NCBI RefSeq assembly: GCF_050157905.1
Contig: NZ_JBKIWZ010000001.1
Coordinates: 2,728,001 to 2,792,000 of the forward strand
Source of the DNA: Pantoea sp050157905
GTDB lineage: Bacteria; Pseudomonadota; Gammaproteobacteria; Enterobacterales; Enterobacteriaceae
Direction of reading: 5' to 3'
Length of the DNA stretch: 64,000 nucleotides
Shown: positions 42,383-50,027 of the stretch, piece after piece
Numbering within the stretch: position 1 is the stretch's first letter
How the letters are laid out: every line of letters begins with the position of its first letter
The notes under the pieces: model-generated
What the model saw: the letters and a program-made list of their open reading frames with translations, nothing else
Databases searched by the model: none
What the model was told of the DNA's origin: nothing
Made by a program: the position numbers and the translations under genes

Positions 42383-42697
42383 ACTGACTAACTCCTGTAC
42401 ATTTTTAAAGCACGCTTCGCCGTTTCCAAATTTGGTGCCAGCCCATGAAGCGCGAATTCGCGATAACTATAGAACACTCAGTTTAAGTGGTGTTCCGAAA
42501 AGTGAATTTTTTTACTGAATTGACACATCATTACAGAACACTCTGTTATGAGGCCCATACAACACAGTATAAACCTTCATTGTTTAAGGAATTGTGGCGG
42601 GCATAACAAACCTGACACCTTTCCAGGACAGGCGCATCATCCCTGCTTACTATTGCAGTAAAATGACTGACTGGTCTGATCACCTAAGGAAATAGCA
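42383..42697. promoter_or_regulatory. 315-bp divergent control region ytfK/ytfJ with repeated GAACAC motifs
   Basis: The 13-mer AGAACACTC(A/T)GTT occurs twice in the same direction (42471-42483 and 42535-42547). The first forms an inverted repeat with GTGTTC 12 bp later (GAACAC-N12-GTGTTC, 42472-42495). TTGACA (42520-42525) with TGTTAT 18 bp on is a plausible promoter overlapping the second copy. The factor is unknown. Confidence 0.45.
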
Positions 42698-43255
42698 ATG
42701 CGAACAATTCTGGCCGCGCTGGCCCTCTCGTTTCTGATTCCGGCAGGCGCTATGGCACACAATTTGAGAGAGGAGACGCGTGTCCCGGCGGTAGGCGTCA
42801 ACGACAAAGGTGAGCTGATCCTGCAGCAGGAGAAGTTTAGCTACAAAAACTGGAATAGCGCGCAGCTGGGCGGAAAAGTTCGCGTCATTCAGCATATTGC
42901 TGGTCGCTCATCCGCTAAGCAGATGAATGCAGCGTTGATCGAAGCAATTAAGGCCGCGAAACTGCCCCACGATCGTTATCAGACCACAACGATTATAAAC
43001 ACCGATGATGCAATACCGGGTACAGGCATGTTCGTGCGAAGCAGCATCGAAACCAATAAGCAGCAGTATCCGTGGTCGCAGTTTATCGTTGATAGCAAAG
43101 GCGAAGTGCAGCGTGCCTGGCATCTCCAGCCGGGCAGCTCTGCTATCGTGGTGCTGGATAAACTGGGCAAGGTAAGATTCGTGAAGGATGGTCCGCTAAC
43201 GCAGGATGAGGTGACACGGGTCATCGCGCTGGTCAACTCGCTGCTGAAGGCGTAA
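42698..43255 (+). CDS. ytfJ: YtfJ family periplasmic protein
   Basis: A 185-residue exported protein with a signal peptide (LAALALSFLIPAGAMA, cleaved before HNLRE). The body has a thioredoxin-like fold pattern (GKVRVIQHIAGRSSAKQMNA, then FIVDSKGEVQRAW), but the usual CxxC pair is missing. Function unknown; common across enterobacteria. ATG 42698 follows AAGGAAAT. Confidence 0.92.
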   Translation: MRTILAALALSFLIPAGAMAHNLREETRVPAVGVNDKGELILQQEKFSYKNWNSAQLGGKVRVIQHIAGRSSAKQMNAALIEAIKAAKLPHDRYQTTTIINTDDAIPGTGMFVRSSIETNKQQYPWSQFIVDSKGEVQRAWHLQPGSSAIVVLDKLGKVRFVKDGPLTQDEVTRVIALVNSLLKA

Positions 43256-43261
43256 CCGCCG

Positions 43262-43284
43262 AACCCCGGCATAGCCGGGGTTTT
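43262..43284. terminator. bidirectional terminator between ytfJ and cysQ
   Basis: AACCCCGGC-ATA-GCCGGGGTTTT hairpin between the convergent genes. Confidence 0.92.
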
Positions 43285-43301
43285 CAGGGCTCAGCGCCGG
43301 C

Positions 43302-44045
43302 TTAAAACAGCGAAACGCGAAAGCCAGGGTTAAGAAAGGATTCACGCGGCGTGTAGTCCAGCGTTCTGCCCTGCCAGTCGTGCACATGCGCGCCAGCCGC
43401 CATTGCCACCGCATGACCTGCGCCCGTATCCCAGATGTTAGTCGGCCCAAAGCGGGGATAGAGCTGGGCTTTTCCTTCCGCCACCAGACAGAATTTCAGC
43501 GAAGAGCCGGTCGCGACGGTCTGATGCTCACCAAGCTGCTTCAGATACTCTTTCATCTCGTCGTCATCGCCATGAGAGCGGCTTACCACCACCAGCGGCG
43601 GCCGGGCGTCACGCACATGAATCTGCTCACGCTGACCGCCCTCCTCTTTCCACGCTTTGCCTTCGGCTGCGGAGTACATCACGTCCAGCACCGGCGCGTA
43701 GACCACGCCCATCACCGGTTTGCCTGCCTCGATCAGCGCGATATTGACGGTAAACTCACCGTTGCGCTTGATAAACTCTTTAGTGCCATCCAGCGGATCG
43801 ACCAGCCAGTAGCGCTGCCAGTGCTGCCGCACTTCCCAGGCCGGTGGATCCTCCTCTGACAGAACGGGGAGATCAGGCGTCAGCGCCCTGAGGCCCGCCA
43901 GGATCACCTTGTGCGCGGCGATATCTGCGGCGGTGACCGGCGAATCATCCGATTTGTGAGAAACGTCAAGCGGCGCGGCACCGTCATAGACCTGCATAAT
44001 CGCGTCGCCTGCTTCGCGTGCCAGTTGGCAGATTTGCTCTAACAT
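43302..44045 (-). CDS. cysQ: 3'(2'),5'-bisphosphate nucleotidase
   Basis: CysQ hydrolyses 3'-phosphoadenosine 5'-phosphate (PAP) to AMP, preventing PAP build-up during sulfate assimilation. The 247-residue inositol-monophosphatase-family enzyme has the Mg-binding LVDPLDGTKEFIKRNGEFTV (about residues 82-101), LSEEDP upstream and the C-terminal NIWDTGAGHAVAMAAGAHV. Divergent from cpdB, which acts on related nucleotides. Confidence 0.96.
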   Translation of the reverse strand: MLEQICQLAREAGDAIMQVYDGAAPLDVSHKSDDSPVTAADIAAHKVILAGLRALTPDLPVLSEEDPPAWEVRQHWQRYWLVDPLDGTKEFIKRNGEFTVNIALIEAGKPVMGVVYAPVLDVMYSAAEGKAWKEEGGQREQIHVRDARPPLVVVSRSHGDDDEMKEYLKQLGEHQTVATGSSLKFCLVAEGKAQLYPRFGPTNIWDTGAGHAVAMAAGAHVHDWQGRTLDYTPRESFLNPGFRVSLF

Positions 44046-44340
44046 TTTTCACCTCATTATGTCGATCTGCTGCAGGAAGAGCTCAGCGTCAGATAATGAC
44101 ATTTTAGCAGTTTCGCCTGATGCCACTTTTCAACCGGTTACAGAGCGAACCAATTTATAGATATATCAATACCATAGTTACCGGCTTATCGCCATGCCTG
44201 CCCCTGTGTGCCACTGTTGTATCAGAATCTGACGCAGACCGGACGGCTAAAACGTTATATCCATCACGATTTAAAATGACTATCTGTCACGCTTTTACAT
44301 TATTTTGAGAGCCTTAATTTAATCTGCAGCAGGAGCAAGC

Positions 44341-46281
44341 ATGTTTAAGCCCGGAATGATGATACTGGCCCTGAGCGTTTCCGCCGCCACACAGGCCGCA
44401 ACGGTGGATTTACGGATACTGGAAACCACCGATCTGCACAGCAATATGATGGATTTCGACTATTACAAAGACACGCCGACTGAGAAGTTTGGTCTGGTGC
44501 GCACCGCCACACTGATTCATGCGGCGCGCCATGAGGTGAAAAACAGCCTGCTGGTCGATAACGGCGACATCATTCAGGGCAGCCCACTGGGCGACTATAT
44601 GGCCGCGAAGGGCTTGCGTGAGGGCGAGATCCACCCGGTCTACAAGGCGCTCAACACGCTGGACTACAGCGTCGGCAATCTCGGCAACCACGAATTCAAT
44701 TATGGCCTGCCCTACCTGAAAAAAGCGCTGGCGGGCGCCCGCTTTCCCTATGTGAACGCCAACGTGATTGATGTGAAGAGCGGTAAACCCCTGTTCACGC
44801 CCTACCTCATCAAGTCTGCTCAGGTTATCGATCGCGACGGCAATACGCAGACCCTGAAGATAGGCTATATCGGCTTTGTGCCACCACAGATTATGGTATG
44901 GGATAAAGCCAATCTGCAGGGTAAGGTGCGGGTCGATGACATTACGGAGACGGCACGCCGCCTGGTGCCAGAGATGCGGGCGCAGGGCGCGGATCTGATT
45001 ATCGCCATTCCCCACTCAGGTCTCAGCAGCGAGCCCTGGCACGCTATGGCCGAGAACTCGGTTTACTACCTCAGCCAGGTAGATGGCATCAACGCCATCC
45101 TGTTCGGTCATGCGCATGCGGTCTTCCCTGGCCAGGATTTTGCGGGCATCCGGGGCGCCGATATCTCACAGGGCACACTGAATGGGATTCCGGCGGTAAT
45201 GCCGGGTATGTGGGGGGACCATCTCGGCGTGGTTGACCTGGTGTTAAGCAATGAGGGTGGGCACTGGCAGGTGAGCAGCGGTAAAGCTCAGGCGCGGCCC
45301 ATCTACGATACCGCCGCGAAGAAGTCACTGGCGGCAGAAGATCCTGCGCTGGTGAAAGTCCTGGCTGACGATCACCGCGCCACCCGGGAGTTTGTGGCGA
45401 AGCCTATCGGTCGCTCTGCCGACGTGATGTACAGCTATCTGTCGCTGGTGCAGGACGATCCTACGGTGCAGATCGTTAACAATGCCCAGCGCGCCTACGT
45501 TGAGCATTTTATTCAGGGTGATCCGGATCTGGGCCGCCTGCCGGTACTCTCTGCGGCCGCGCCGTTCAAAGCGGGCGGACGTAAAAACGATCCGGCCAGC
45601 TATGTCGAAGTGGAGAAAGGCGCGCTGACCTTCCGTAACGCCGCCGATCTCTATCTCTATCCGAACACCCTGGTCGTGATGAAGATCAGCGGCGCGCAGG
45701 TTAAAGAGTGGCTGGAGTGTTCCGCCGGGCAGTTTAATCAGATCGACCCACACAGCCCGAAAACGCAGTCACTGATCAACTGGGATTTCCGCACTTATAA
45801 CTTTGATGTGATCGATGGCGTCACCTACCAGATCGATGTGACCCAGCCCGCCCGCTACGATGCGGAGTGTCAGCTGATCCACCCGGAGGCATCACGTATC
45901 CGTCAGCTGAGCTGGCAGGGCAAGCCCATCGATCCGCAGGCAACCTTCCTGGTGGCGACCAATAACTATCGCGCCTACGGCGGCAAGTTTGCCGGCACCG
46001 GCGATCGGTACATCGCGTTTGCCTCGCCGGATGAGAACCGTGCTGTGGTGGCCGCCTACATCAGCGCAGAAACCAAAGCGCACGGCGAAGTGCAGCCAAA
46101 AGCGGACAATAACTGGCGGCTGGCACCGATAACCTCCTCCACACCGCTCGATATTCAGTTCGAAACGGCGCCAGGTGAAAAAGCGACCAGGTTTATTCAG
46201 CAGCATGCGCAATATCCGCTGCAGCCTGAAGGCACAGATGCGACGGGCTTTGCGTTGTGGCAGGTGAATTTACAGCAGTAA
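44341..46281 (+). CDS. cpdB: 2',3'-cyclic-nucleotide 2'-phosphodiesterase/3'-nucleotidase
   Basis: A periplasmic bifunctional enzyme that opens 2',3'-cyclic nucleotides and removes 3'-phosphates, salvaging external nucleotides. The 646-residue protein has a signal peptide (ILALSVSAATQA) and a metallophosphatase domain with ETTDLHSNMMDFDYY, VDNGDIIQG, LGNHEFNYG and GHAHAVFPG. A 5'-nucleotidase C-terminal domain follows (TNNYRAYGGKFAGTGD). The 295 bp upstream shares a control region with cysQ; no clear operator is visible. Confidence 0.97.
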   Translation: MFKPGMMILALSVSAATQAATVDLRILETTDLHSNMMDFDYYKDTPTEKFGLVRTATLIHAARHEVKNSLLVDNGDIIQGSPLGDYMAAKGLREGEIHPVYKALNTLDYSVGNLGNHEFNYGLPYLKKALAGARFPYVNANVIDVKSGKPLFTPYLIKSAQVIDRDGNTQTLKIGYIGFVPPQIMVWDKANLQGKVRVDDITETARRLVPEMRAQGADLIIAIPHSGLSSEPWHAMAENSVYYLSQVDGINAILFGHAHAVFPGQDFAGIRGADISQGTLNGIPAVMPGMWGDHLGVVDLVLSNEGGHWQVSSGKAQARPIYDTAAKKSLAAEDPALVKVLADDHRATREFVAKPIGRSADVMYSYLSLVQDDPTVQIVNNAQRAYVEHFIQGDPDLGRLPVLSAAAPFKAGGRKNDPASYVEVEKGALTFRNAADLYLYPNTLVVMKISGAQVKEWLECSAGQFNQIDPHSPKTQSLINWDFRTYNFDVIDGVTYQIDVTQPARYDAECQLIHPEASRIRQLSWQGKPIDPQATFLVATNNYRAYGGKFAGTGDRYIAFASPDENRAVVAAYISAETKAHGEVQPKADNNWRLAPITSSTPLDIQFETAPGEKATRFIQQHAQYPLQPEGTDATGFALWQVNLQQ

Positions 46282-46294
46282 CAGGCAGGGGAAA

Positions 46295-46318
46295 CGCTGC
46301 AACCCGCGGGTTGCAGCG
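46295..46318. terminator. perfect palindrome between cpdB and fklB
   Basis: A 24-bp perfect palindrome: CGCTGCAACCCG and its complement CGGGTTGCAGCG. As RNA it folds into a strong hairpin that can serve either convergent gene; T-runs are short. Confidence 0.6.
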
Positions 46319-46325
46319 CTGAAGA

Positions 46326-46946
46326 TTACAGGATTTCCAGCAGTTCGACTTCGAAGACCAGGGTACTGAATGGCGGGATAGAGGCACCCGCGCCACGCTC
46401 GCCGTAGGCGAGGTTCTGAGGAATCACCAGTTCCCACTTCGAGCCAACCGGCATCAGGGTCAGGGCTTCGATCCAGCCTGGGATCACGCCGCTTACCGGG
46501 AATTCTGCCGGTTCACCACGCGCAACGGAGCTGTCGAACACGCTGCCGTCGATCAGTTTGCCCGTGTAGTGAACGCGAACGCGATCCTGACGTGATGGGA
46601 TAGGACCTTCGCCCTGCGTGATCACGCTGAATTGCAGGCCCGATTCGGTGCTGTTCACGCCTTCACGCTGTGCATTCTCCTGCAGGAAGGCCTGGCCTTC
46701 TGCGGCCATCGCTTCGGTGCGCTCACGACGCACGCCTTCAGCGCGTTCATGCACTTCACGCAGTGCGCGATGAACCACATCAACCGGAACGGCCGGCGAG
46801 TTCCCTTCCAGCGCGTCGCGCAGGCCCGCGAGCAGTGCTTCTGGCTGCAGCCCCTGCAGACCAGATTCCAGCAACTGCTGGCCAACCTGTAAACCAATAC
46901 CGTAACTTGCTTGTGCTTCGACGCTGTCGAAAGAAGGGGTAGTCAT
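46326..46946 (-). CDS. fklB: FKBP-type peptidyl-prolyl isomerase (FKBP22)
   Basis: A 206-residue dimeric folding catalyst. Residues about 1-95 are the helical dimerisation domain (YGIGLQVGQQLLESGLQGLQ). The rest is the FKBP domain with VRVHYTGKLIDGSVFDSS, PVSGVIPGWIEALTLMPVGS and GERGAGASIPPFSTLVFEVE. Same length as E. coli FklB. ATG 46946 (MTTPSFDSVEAQ) is chosen; the frame continues upstream without homology. Confidence 0.96.
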   Translation of the reverse strand: MTTPSFDSVEAQASYGIGLQVGQQLLESGLQGLQPEALLAGLRDALEGNSPAVPVDVVHRALREVHERAEGVRRERTEAMAAEGQAFLQENAQREGVNSTESGLQFSVITQGEGPIPSRQDRVRVHYTGKLIDGSVFDSSVARGEPAEFPVSGVIPGWIEALTLMPVGSKWELVIPQNLAYGERGAGASIPPFSTLVFEVELLEIL

Positions 46947-47165
46947 CTTCGTTCCTTTCACTCTCGGATAAATTCGAACCGGCAGCATAGCAGCGCAGGC
47001 CGCTGGCGTAAAATGCCCTGCATCGCAGATGACTTTTACTGATGAAAAGGAAACAATAGAGCCGTCAATTTTATGAATGCTGGCAGGCACTTCGCGCCAG
47101 TATTGCCCATACTATAACTATTGATGGGATTTACCCGTCTCAAGCATACGAATAAGAGAGTCAAC

Positions 47166-47234
47166 ATGGGCCAGATTGCCCCACGTCGTCGCAGGATGCG
47201 TGCAACACACACCGTTTCCCGGCTGCAGGCCTAG
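47166..47234 (+). CDS. possible 22-residue leader peptide upstream of ytfB
   Basis: ATG at 47166, preceded by AAGAGAG at good spacing, opens a 22-codon frame beginning MGQIAPRRRRMRA and ending TVSRLQA before TAG. It has a run of four arginine codons. Directly after the stop, GCAGGCC-ACAGC-GGCCTGC (47246-47264) can form a hairpin just before the ytfB ribosome site. The 336-bp gap between fklB and ytfB contains nothing else I recognise. A leader or attenuation role is speculation. Confidence 0.3.
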   Translation: MGQIAPRRRRMRATHTVSRLQA

Positions 47235-47282
47235 CTGGCCGCACGCAGGCCACAGCGGCCTGCCGGAGAGGAGGAACCCCGA

Positions 47283-47846
47283 ATGGCTTCAGACGCGTCG
47301 TCCCGCCTGCCAGCATGGCTTCAGCGTATCTGGCATTTTACCGATCACATCAGCTGGATGGATCCGCTGCCTGCGCCGCACCGGCGCGGCATCGTGCTGG
47401 CCCTGCTGGTGATACTGGTCGCGTTTCTCTGGCCCGCCAGCACGCTGCGTTATCCGGTCGAACAGCCCGCGACGCCCTCCGCAGAAAAAAAGGTGCCGAT
47501 GCAGGCGGATATTTATGATAACAATAGCGGCAGTCGTCAGCCCGCCTCTTCTGCCGCACAGCAGACACCCAGGGCCGATTCTCAGGGGGCATGGCGCAGC
47601 CTGACCATCGCCTCGGGTCAGACGCTGGCGCAGCTGTTTCGCGACAATAGCCTGCCGGTGAATGATGTGTTTGCGATGGCGCGGGTGGAAGGTAACGATC
47701 AGCCGCTGAGCTCACTGAAAAGTGGTCAGCAGGTGAAAATCCGACAGGATGCACAGGGCACCGTGACGGGTCTGACGGTCGACAGCGCCAGCGGCCCGGT
47801 GCTCTTTACCCGCCAGCCAGACGGCAGCTTCATTCGGGCGCAGTAA
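47283..47846 (+). CDS. ytfB: opacity-associated protein A-like cell-division protein YtfB
   Basis: A 187-residue bitopic membrane protein. The N-terminal motif WMDPLPAPHRRGIVLALL leads into one transmembrane helix (about 36-52). A Ser/Gln/Ala-rich linker and a C-terminal OapA/LysM-like domain (about 103-187, WRSLTIASGQTLAQLFRDNS and VLFTRQPDGSFIRAQ) follow. E. coli YtfB localises to the septum and affects division. The linker here is about 25 residues shorter than in E. coli (212 residues). ATG 47283 follows GAGGA by 7 bp. Confidence 0.9.
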   Translation: MASDASSRLPAWLQRIWHFTDHISWMDPLPAPHRRGIVLALLVILVAFLWPASTLRYPVEQPATPSAEKKVPMQADIYDNNSGSRQPASSAAQQTPRADSQGAWRSLTIASGQTLAQLFRDNSLPVNDVFAMARVEGNDQPLSSLKSGQQVKIRQDAQGTVTGLTVDSASGPVLFTRQPDGSFIRAQ

Positions 47847-47877
47847 GCGGCGAACCGTCGCAGAGAGAGTGACAAAA

Positions 47878-47912
47878 ACAAAAACGCCGGCACAGGGCCG
47901 GCGTCTTTTTTG
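47878..47912. terminator. bidirectional terminator between ytfB and rplI
   Basis: A-run, CGCCGGCACAGGGCCGGCG, T-run: 8-bp GC stem that ends ytfB on the plus strand and the rpsF-priB-rpsR-rplI operon on the minus strand. Confidence 0.93.
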
Positions 47913-47931
47913 TCGTGCTCAGTTAATCAGA

Positions 47932-48381
47932 TTAACCTGCAACAACTTTTACGGTCAGCTTAGCGAATACATCGCTGTGAACCTGGAAGTCCACTTCATG
48001 CTCACCGGTGGTACGCAGAACGCCGTTCGGCAGACGAACTTCGCTCTTCGCTACGTCAACGCCAGCTGCAGTAACTGCATCAGCGATGTCGCGGGTACCG
48101 ATTGAACCGAACAGTTTACCTTCATCGCCTGCTTTAGACGTGATGGTCACGGTGCCCAGTGCATTGATCTTCTCAGCGCGTGCAGTAGCTGCAGACTGAA
48201 CGTCAGCCAGTTTGGCTTCCAGTTCAGCGCGACGTGCTTCGAAATACTCAACGTTTTTCCTGGTGGCAGGAACAGCTTTGCCCTGTGGTACCAGGAAGTT
48301 ACGAGCGTAGCCCGCTTTAACGTTAACCTGATCACCCAGGCTGCCCAGGTTTGCTACTTTATCAAGCAGAATAACTTGCAT
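47932..48381 (-). CDS. rplI: 50S ribosomal protein L9
   Basis: L9 stabilises the base of the L1 stalk region and helps reading-frame maintenance. The 149-residue protein starts MQVILLDKVANLGSLGDQVN and has KAGYARNFLVPQGKAVPAT, then the long connecting helix and C-terminal domain (VDVAKSEVRLPNGVLRTTGE). Last gene of the operon, followed by the terminator at 47878-47912. Confidence 0.98.
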   Translation of the reverse strand: MQVILLDKVANLGSLGDQVNVKAGYARNFLVPQGKAVPATRKNVEYFEARRAELEAKLADVQSAATARAEKINALGTVTITSKAGDEGKLFGSIGTRDIADAVTAAGVDVAKSEVRLPNGVLRTTGEHEVDFQVHSDVFAKLTVKVVAG

Positions 48382-48420
48382 TACCTTATCCTCTTAAAGT
48401 CGTTAATGGACAGTTGCCGA

Positions 48421-48648
48421 TTACTGATGACGATCAGTGTACGGCAGCAGAGACAGGTAACGCGCGCGCTTGATGCAGCGAGCCAACTGACGCTGGTATT
48501 TTGCACGAGTACCGGTGATACGGCTCGGGACAATTTTACCGCTTTCGGTAATGTAATTTTTTAACGTTGCGATGTCTTTGTAATCGATCTCAACAACGCC
48601 TTCCGCGGTGAAACGGCAGAACTTGCGACGACGGAAATAACGTGCCAT
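48421..48648 (-). CDS. rpsR: 30S ribosomal protein S18
   Basis: S18 pairs with S6 on the platform of the small subunit. The 75-residue protein begins [20 protein letters not shown] and ends [15 protein letters not shown], essentially identical to E. coli. Lies between priB and rplI in the conserved order rpsF-priB-rpsR-rplI. Confidence 0.98.
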
Positions 48649-48652
48649 TAGG

Positions 48653-48970
48653 CTAGTCTCCAGAATCTATCAATTCAATCTGCTCGGCATGGAACACCAC
48701 TTTGCTCTGGCCATTTCGTGCCTGATGGCAACTAATGAAACCGTCGAGTGTGAGTTGCGTGCCGACCGTTATATGTTGAGTAATCACCTGATGGACGCTG
48801 CCACTGATAATCACAGGCATACGACACCAGGCTTGCCGATGAAACCCGGCCTCCTCCTGCACTGAGCGGTGCTCAAGCACAAACTGACAGTGCGGAATTC
48901 CTGACGGACTCACTCTTCGAACCGGTGTCCTGCACACAGTGCCTGACAGGCGAAGCCGATTGACCGTCAC
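48653..48970 (-). CDS. priB: primosomal replication protein N
   Basis: A single-stranded-DNA-binding OB-fold protein of 105 residues that joins PriA and DnaT in replication restart. [20 protein letters not shown] and [18 protein letters not shown] are conserved. The start is GTG at 48970 ([10 protein letters not shown]), 6 bp after rpsF; it has one extra residue next to the E. coli start MTNRLVLSG. Confidence 0.97.
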
Positions 48971-48976
48971 GATGGA

Positions 48977-49372
48977 TTACTCTTCAGAATCCCCAGCATC
49001 TGACTCATCAGCGGATTCGTTAGCAAAATCTTCGCGACGATCACGACGCTCATCTTTCGCTTTAACCATCGGTGATGCTTCAGTTACCGCGTGTTTAACG
49101 CGCATAACCATGCTACGGATAACGGCGTCGTTGAAGCGGAAGTTTGTTTCCAGCTCATCGATCACTTCCTGCGGCGCTTCAACGTTCATCAGAACGTAAT
49201 GCGCTTTGTGCAGTTTGTTGATCGGGTAAGCCAGCTGACGACGGCCCCAGTCTTCCAGGCGGTGAATCGTGCCCTGTGCACCAGTGATAGCACCAGTGTA
49301 ACGCTCGATCATGCCAGGAACCTGTTCGCTCTGGTCAGGATGAACCATAAATACGATTTCGTAATGACGCAT
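48977..49372 (-). CDS. rpsF: 30S ribosomal protein S6
   Basis: S6 binds S18 and the central domain of 16S rRNA. The 131-residue protein starts MRHYEIVFMVHPDQSEQVPG and has an acidic C-terminal tail (ESADESDAGDSEE), typical of enterobacteria, where RimK adds glutamates to the natural tail. First gene of rpsF-priB-rpsR-rplI; an S6:S18-responsive leader is suspected upstream. Confidence 0.98.
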   Translation of the reverse strand: MRHYEIVFMVHPDQSEQVPGMIERYTGAITGAQGTIHRLEDWGRRQLAYPINKLHKAHYVLMNVEAPQEVIDELETNFRFNDAVIRSMVMRVKHAVTEASPMVKAKDERRDRREDFANESADESDAGDSEE

Positions 49373-49379
49373 CGAAATT

Positions 49380-49427
49380 GCTCCTTACGGATTATTCAGC
49401 CTCCTGTCGGGGTCAGCCGCGGCCCAT
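49380..49427 (-). promoter_or_regulatory. probable S6:S18-binding mRNA leader of rpsF
   Basis: Just before rpsF, the minus strand reads GGCCGCGGCTGACCCCGACA, then GGAGGCTGAATAATCCGTAA and GGAGC. This agrees with my memory of the E. coli rpsF leader, where the S6:S18 complex binds a hairpin with a conserved CCG and represses its own operon. I have not folded it; the assignment is by resemblance and position. Confidence 0.5.
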
Positions 49428-49445
49428 GGAAGCAAGGAACGTTAT

Positions 49446-49497
49446 AGGCTGTGTCCCACAAAAGTTCGCAATCGCGAGCGCTTGTGGGACACAGCCT
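49446..49497. repeat. perfect 16-bp inverted repeat at the rpsF promoter
   Basis: AGGCTGTGTCCCACAA (49446-49461) and its exact complement (49482-49497) flank 20 bases whose middle can itself pair (TCGC with GCGA). On the minus strand the candidate rpsF -10 box TATAAC (49441-49446) abuts one arm and TTGCGA (49466-49471) lies in the loop. No T-run follows either arm, so it is not a normal intrinsic terminator. I see no second copy in the window. Confidence 0.85.
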
Positions 49498-49678
49498 GAG
49501 AATGCGGCTGAAAAATTGACGCGTAATCATACTGGCGACCGCGCCCGAACTCAAGCGCACATTTAAACAAATCGCGGGCGTCGTGCCAGAACCTGTGCCT
49601 TTTTGTGCTAATGGCGGGAATACAGCAGCTTAATCGCAGGTTGTTCAAAAAGGCTGATGATGAGGTTCAGAGGGACGC

Positions 49679-49699
49679 ACTGGCGATAATGTCGCCAGT
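49679..49699. promoter_or_regulatory. operator-like palindrome upstream of the small secreted protein gene
   Basis: ACTGGCGA-TAATG-TCGCCAGT is a perfect 8-bp inverted repeat with a 5-bp centre, 78 bp before the ATG at 49777. Its size and position suit a dimeric regulator site, but the factor is unknown. The 404-bp gap 49373-49776 otherwise holds only the rpsF leader and the 16-bp repeat. Confidence 0.4.
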
Positions 49700-49776
49700 C
49701 GCTAAAATTTACTGAGACGCTGCCGGTGCCTGAGTGACAGCGTTCAGAGTGTGTTCCCTGAAGTGAGGAGTCGGAC

Positions 49777-49983
49777 ATGAAAAGGTTCGTCATCGCCACC
49801 CTCCTGGGTCTCTTCCTGTCTCTACCCGCTCTTGCCAGCCCCGCTGACTGTGCGCAGCAGATAAGAAGTCACAGTAGCGAAGTGGCATCGGGTTACGTCT
49901 ACGTTAACCGGCTCGATACGCCGGAAAGAAACCCGGTCGGTATGCCTGCCAGCGCCGCAAAAAAAGCGTCTGCCCACTGGTAA
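49777..49983 (+). CDS. small secreted protein, unrecognised
   Basis: A 68-residue predicted exported peptide. A clear signal peptide (MKRFVIATLLGLFLSLPALA) is followed by about 48 mature residues starting SPADCAQQIRSHSSEVASGY. One cysteine is seen, and GAGGAG precedes the ATG. I do not recognise a family. It sits where E. coli has the small DUF1471 genes near yjfP, and could be a degenerate or truncated relative, but I see no convincing similarity. Confidence 0.55.
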   Translation: MKRFVIATLLGLFLSLPALASPADCAQQIRSHSSEVASGYVYVNRLDTPERNPVGMPASAAKKASAHW

Positions 49984-49991
49984 GGCCGTTA

Positions 49992-50025
49992 CAGACGGGC
50001 GGCAGCGCCACGCGCCCCCCGTCTG
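49992..50025. terminator. hairpin between the small gene and yjfP
   Basis: CAGACGGG and CCCGTCTG form an 8-bp stem around a GC-rich 18-base loop between convergent genes. No T-run, so its role as a terminator is uncertain. Confidence 0.45.
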
Positions 50026-50027
50026 CA

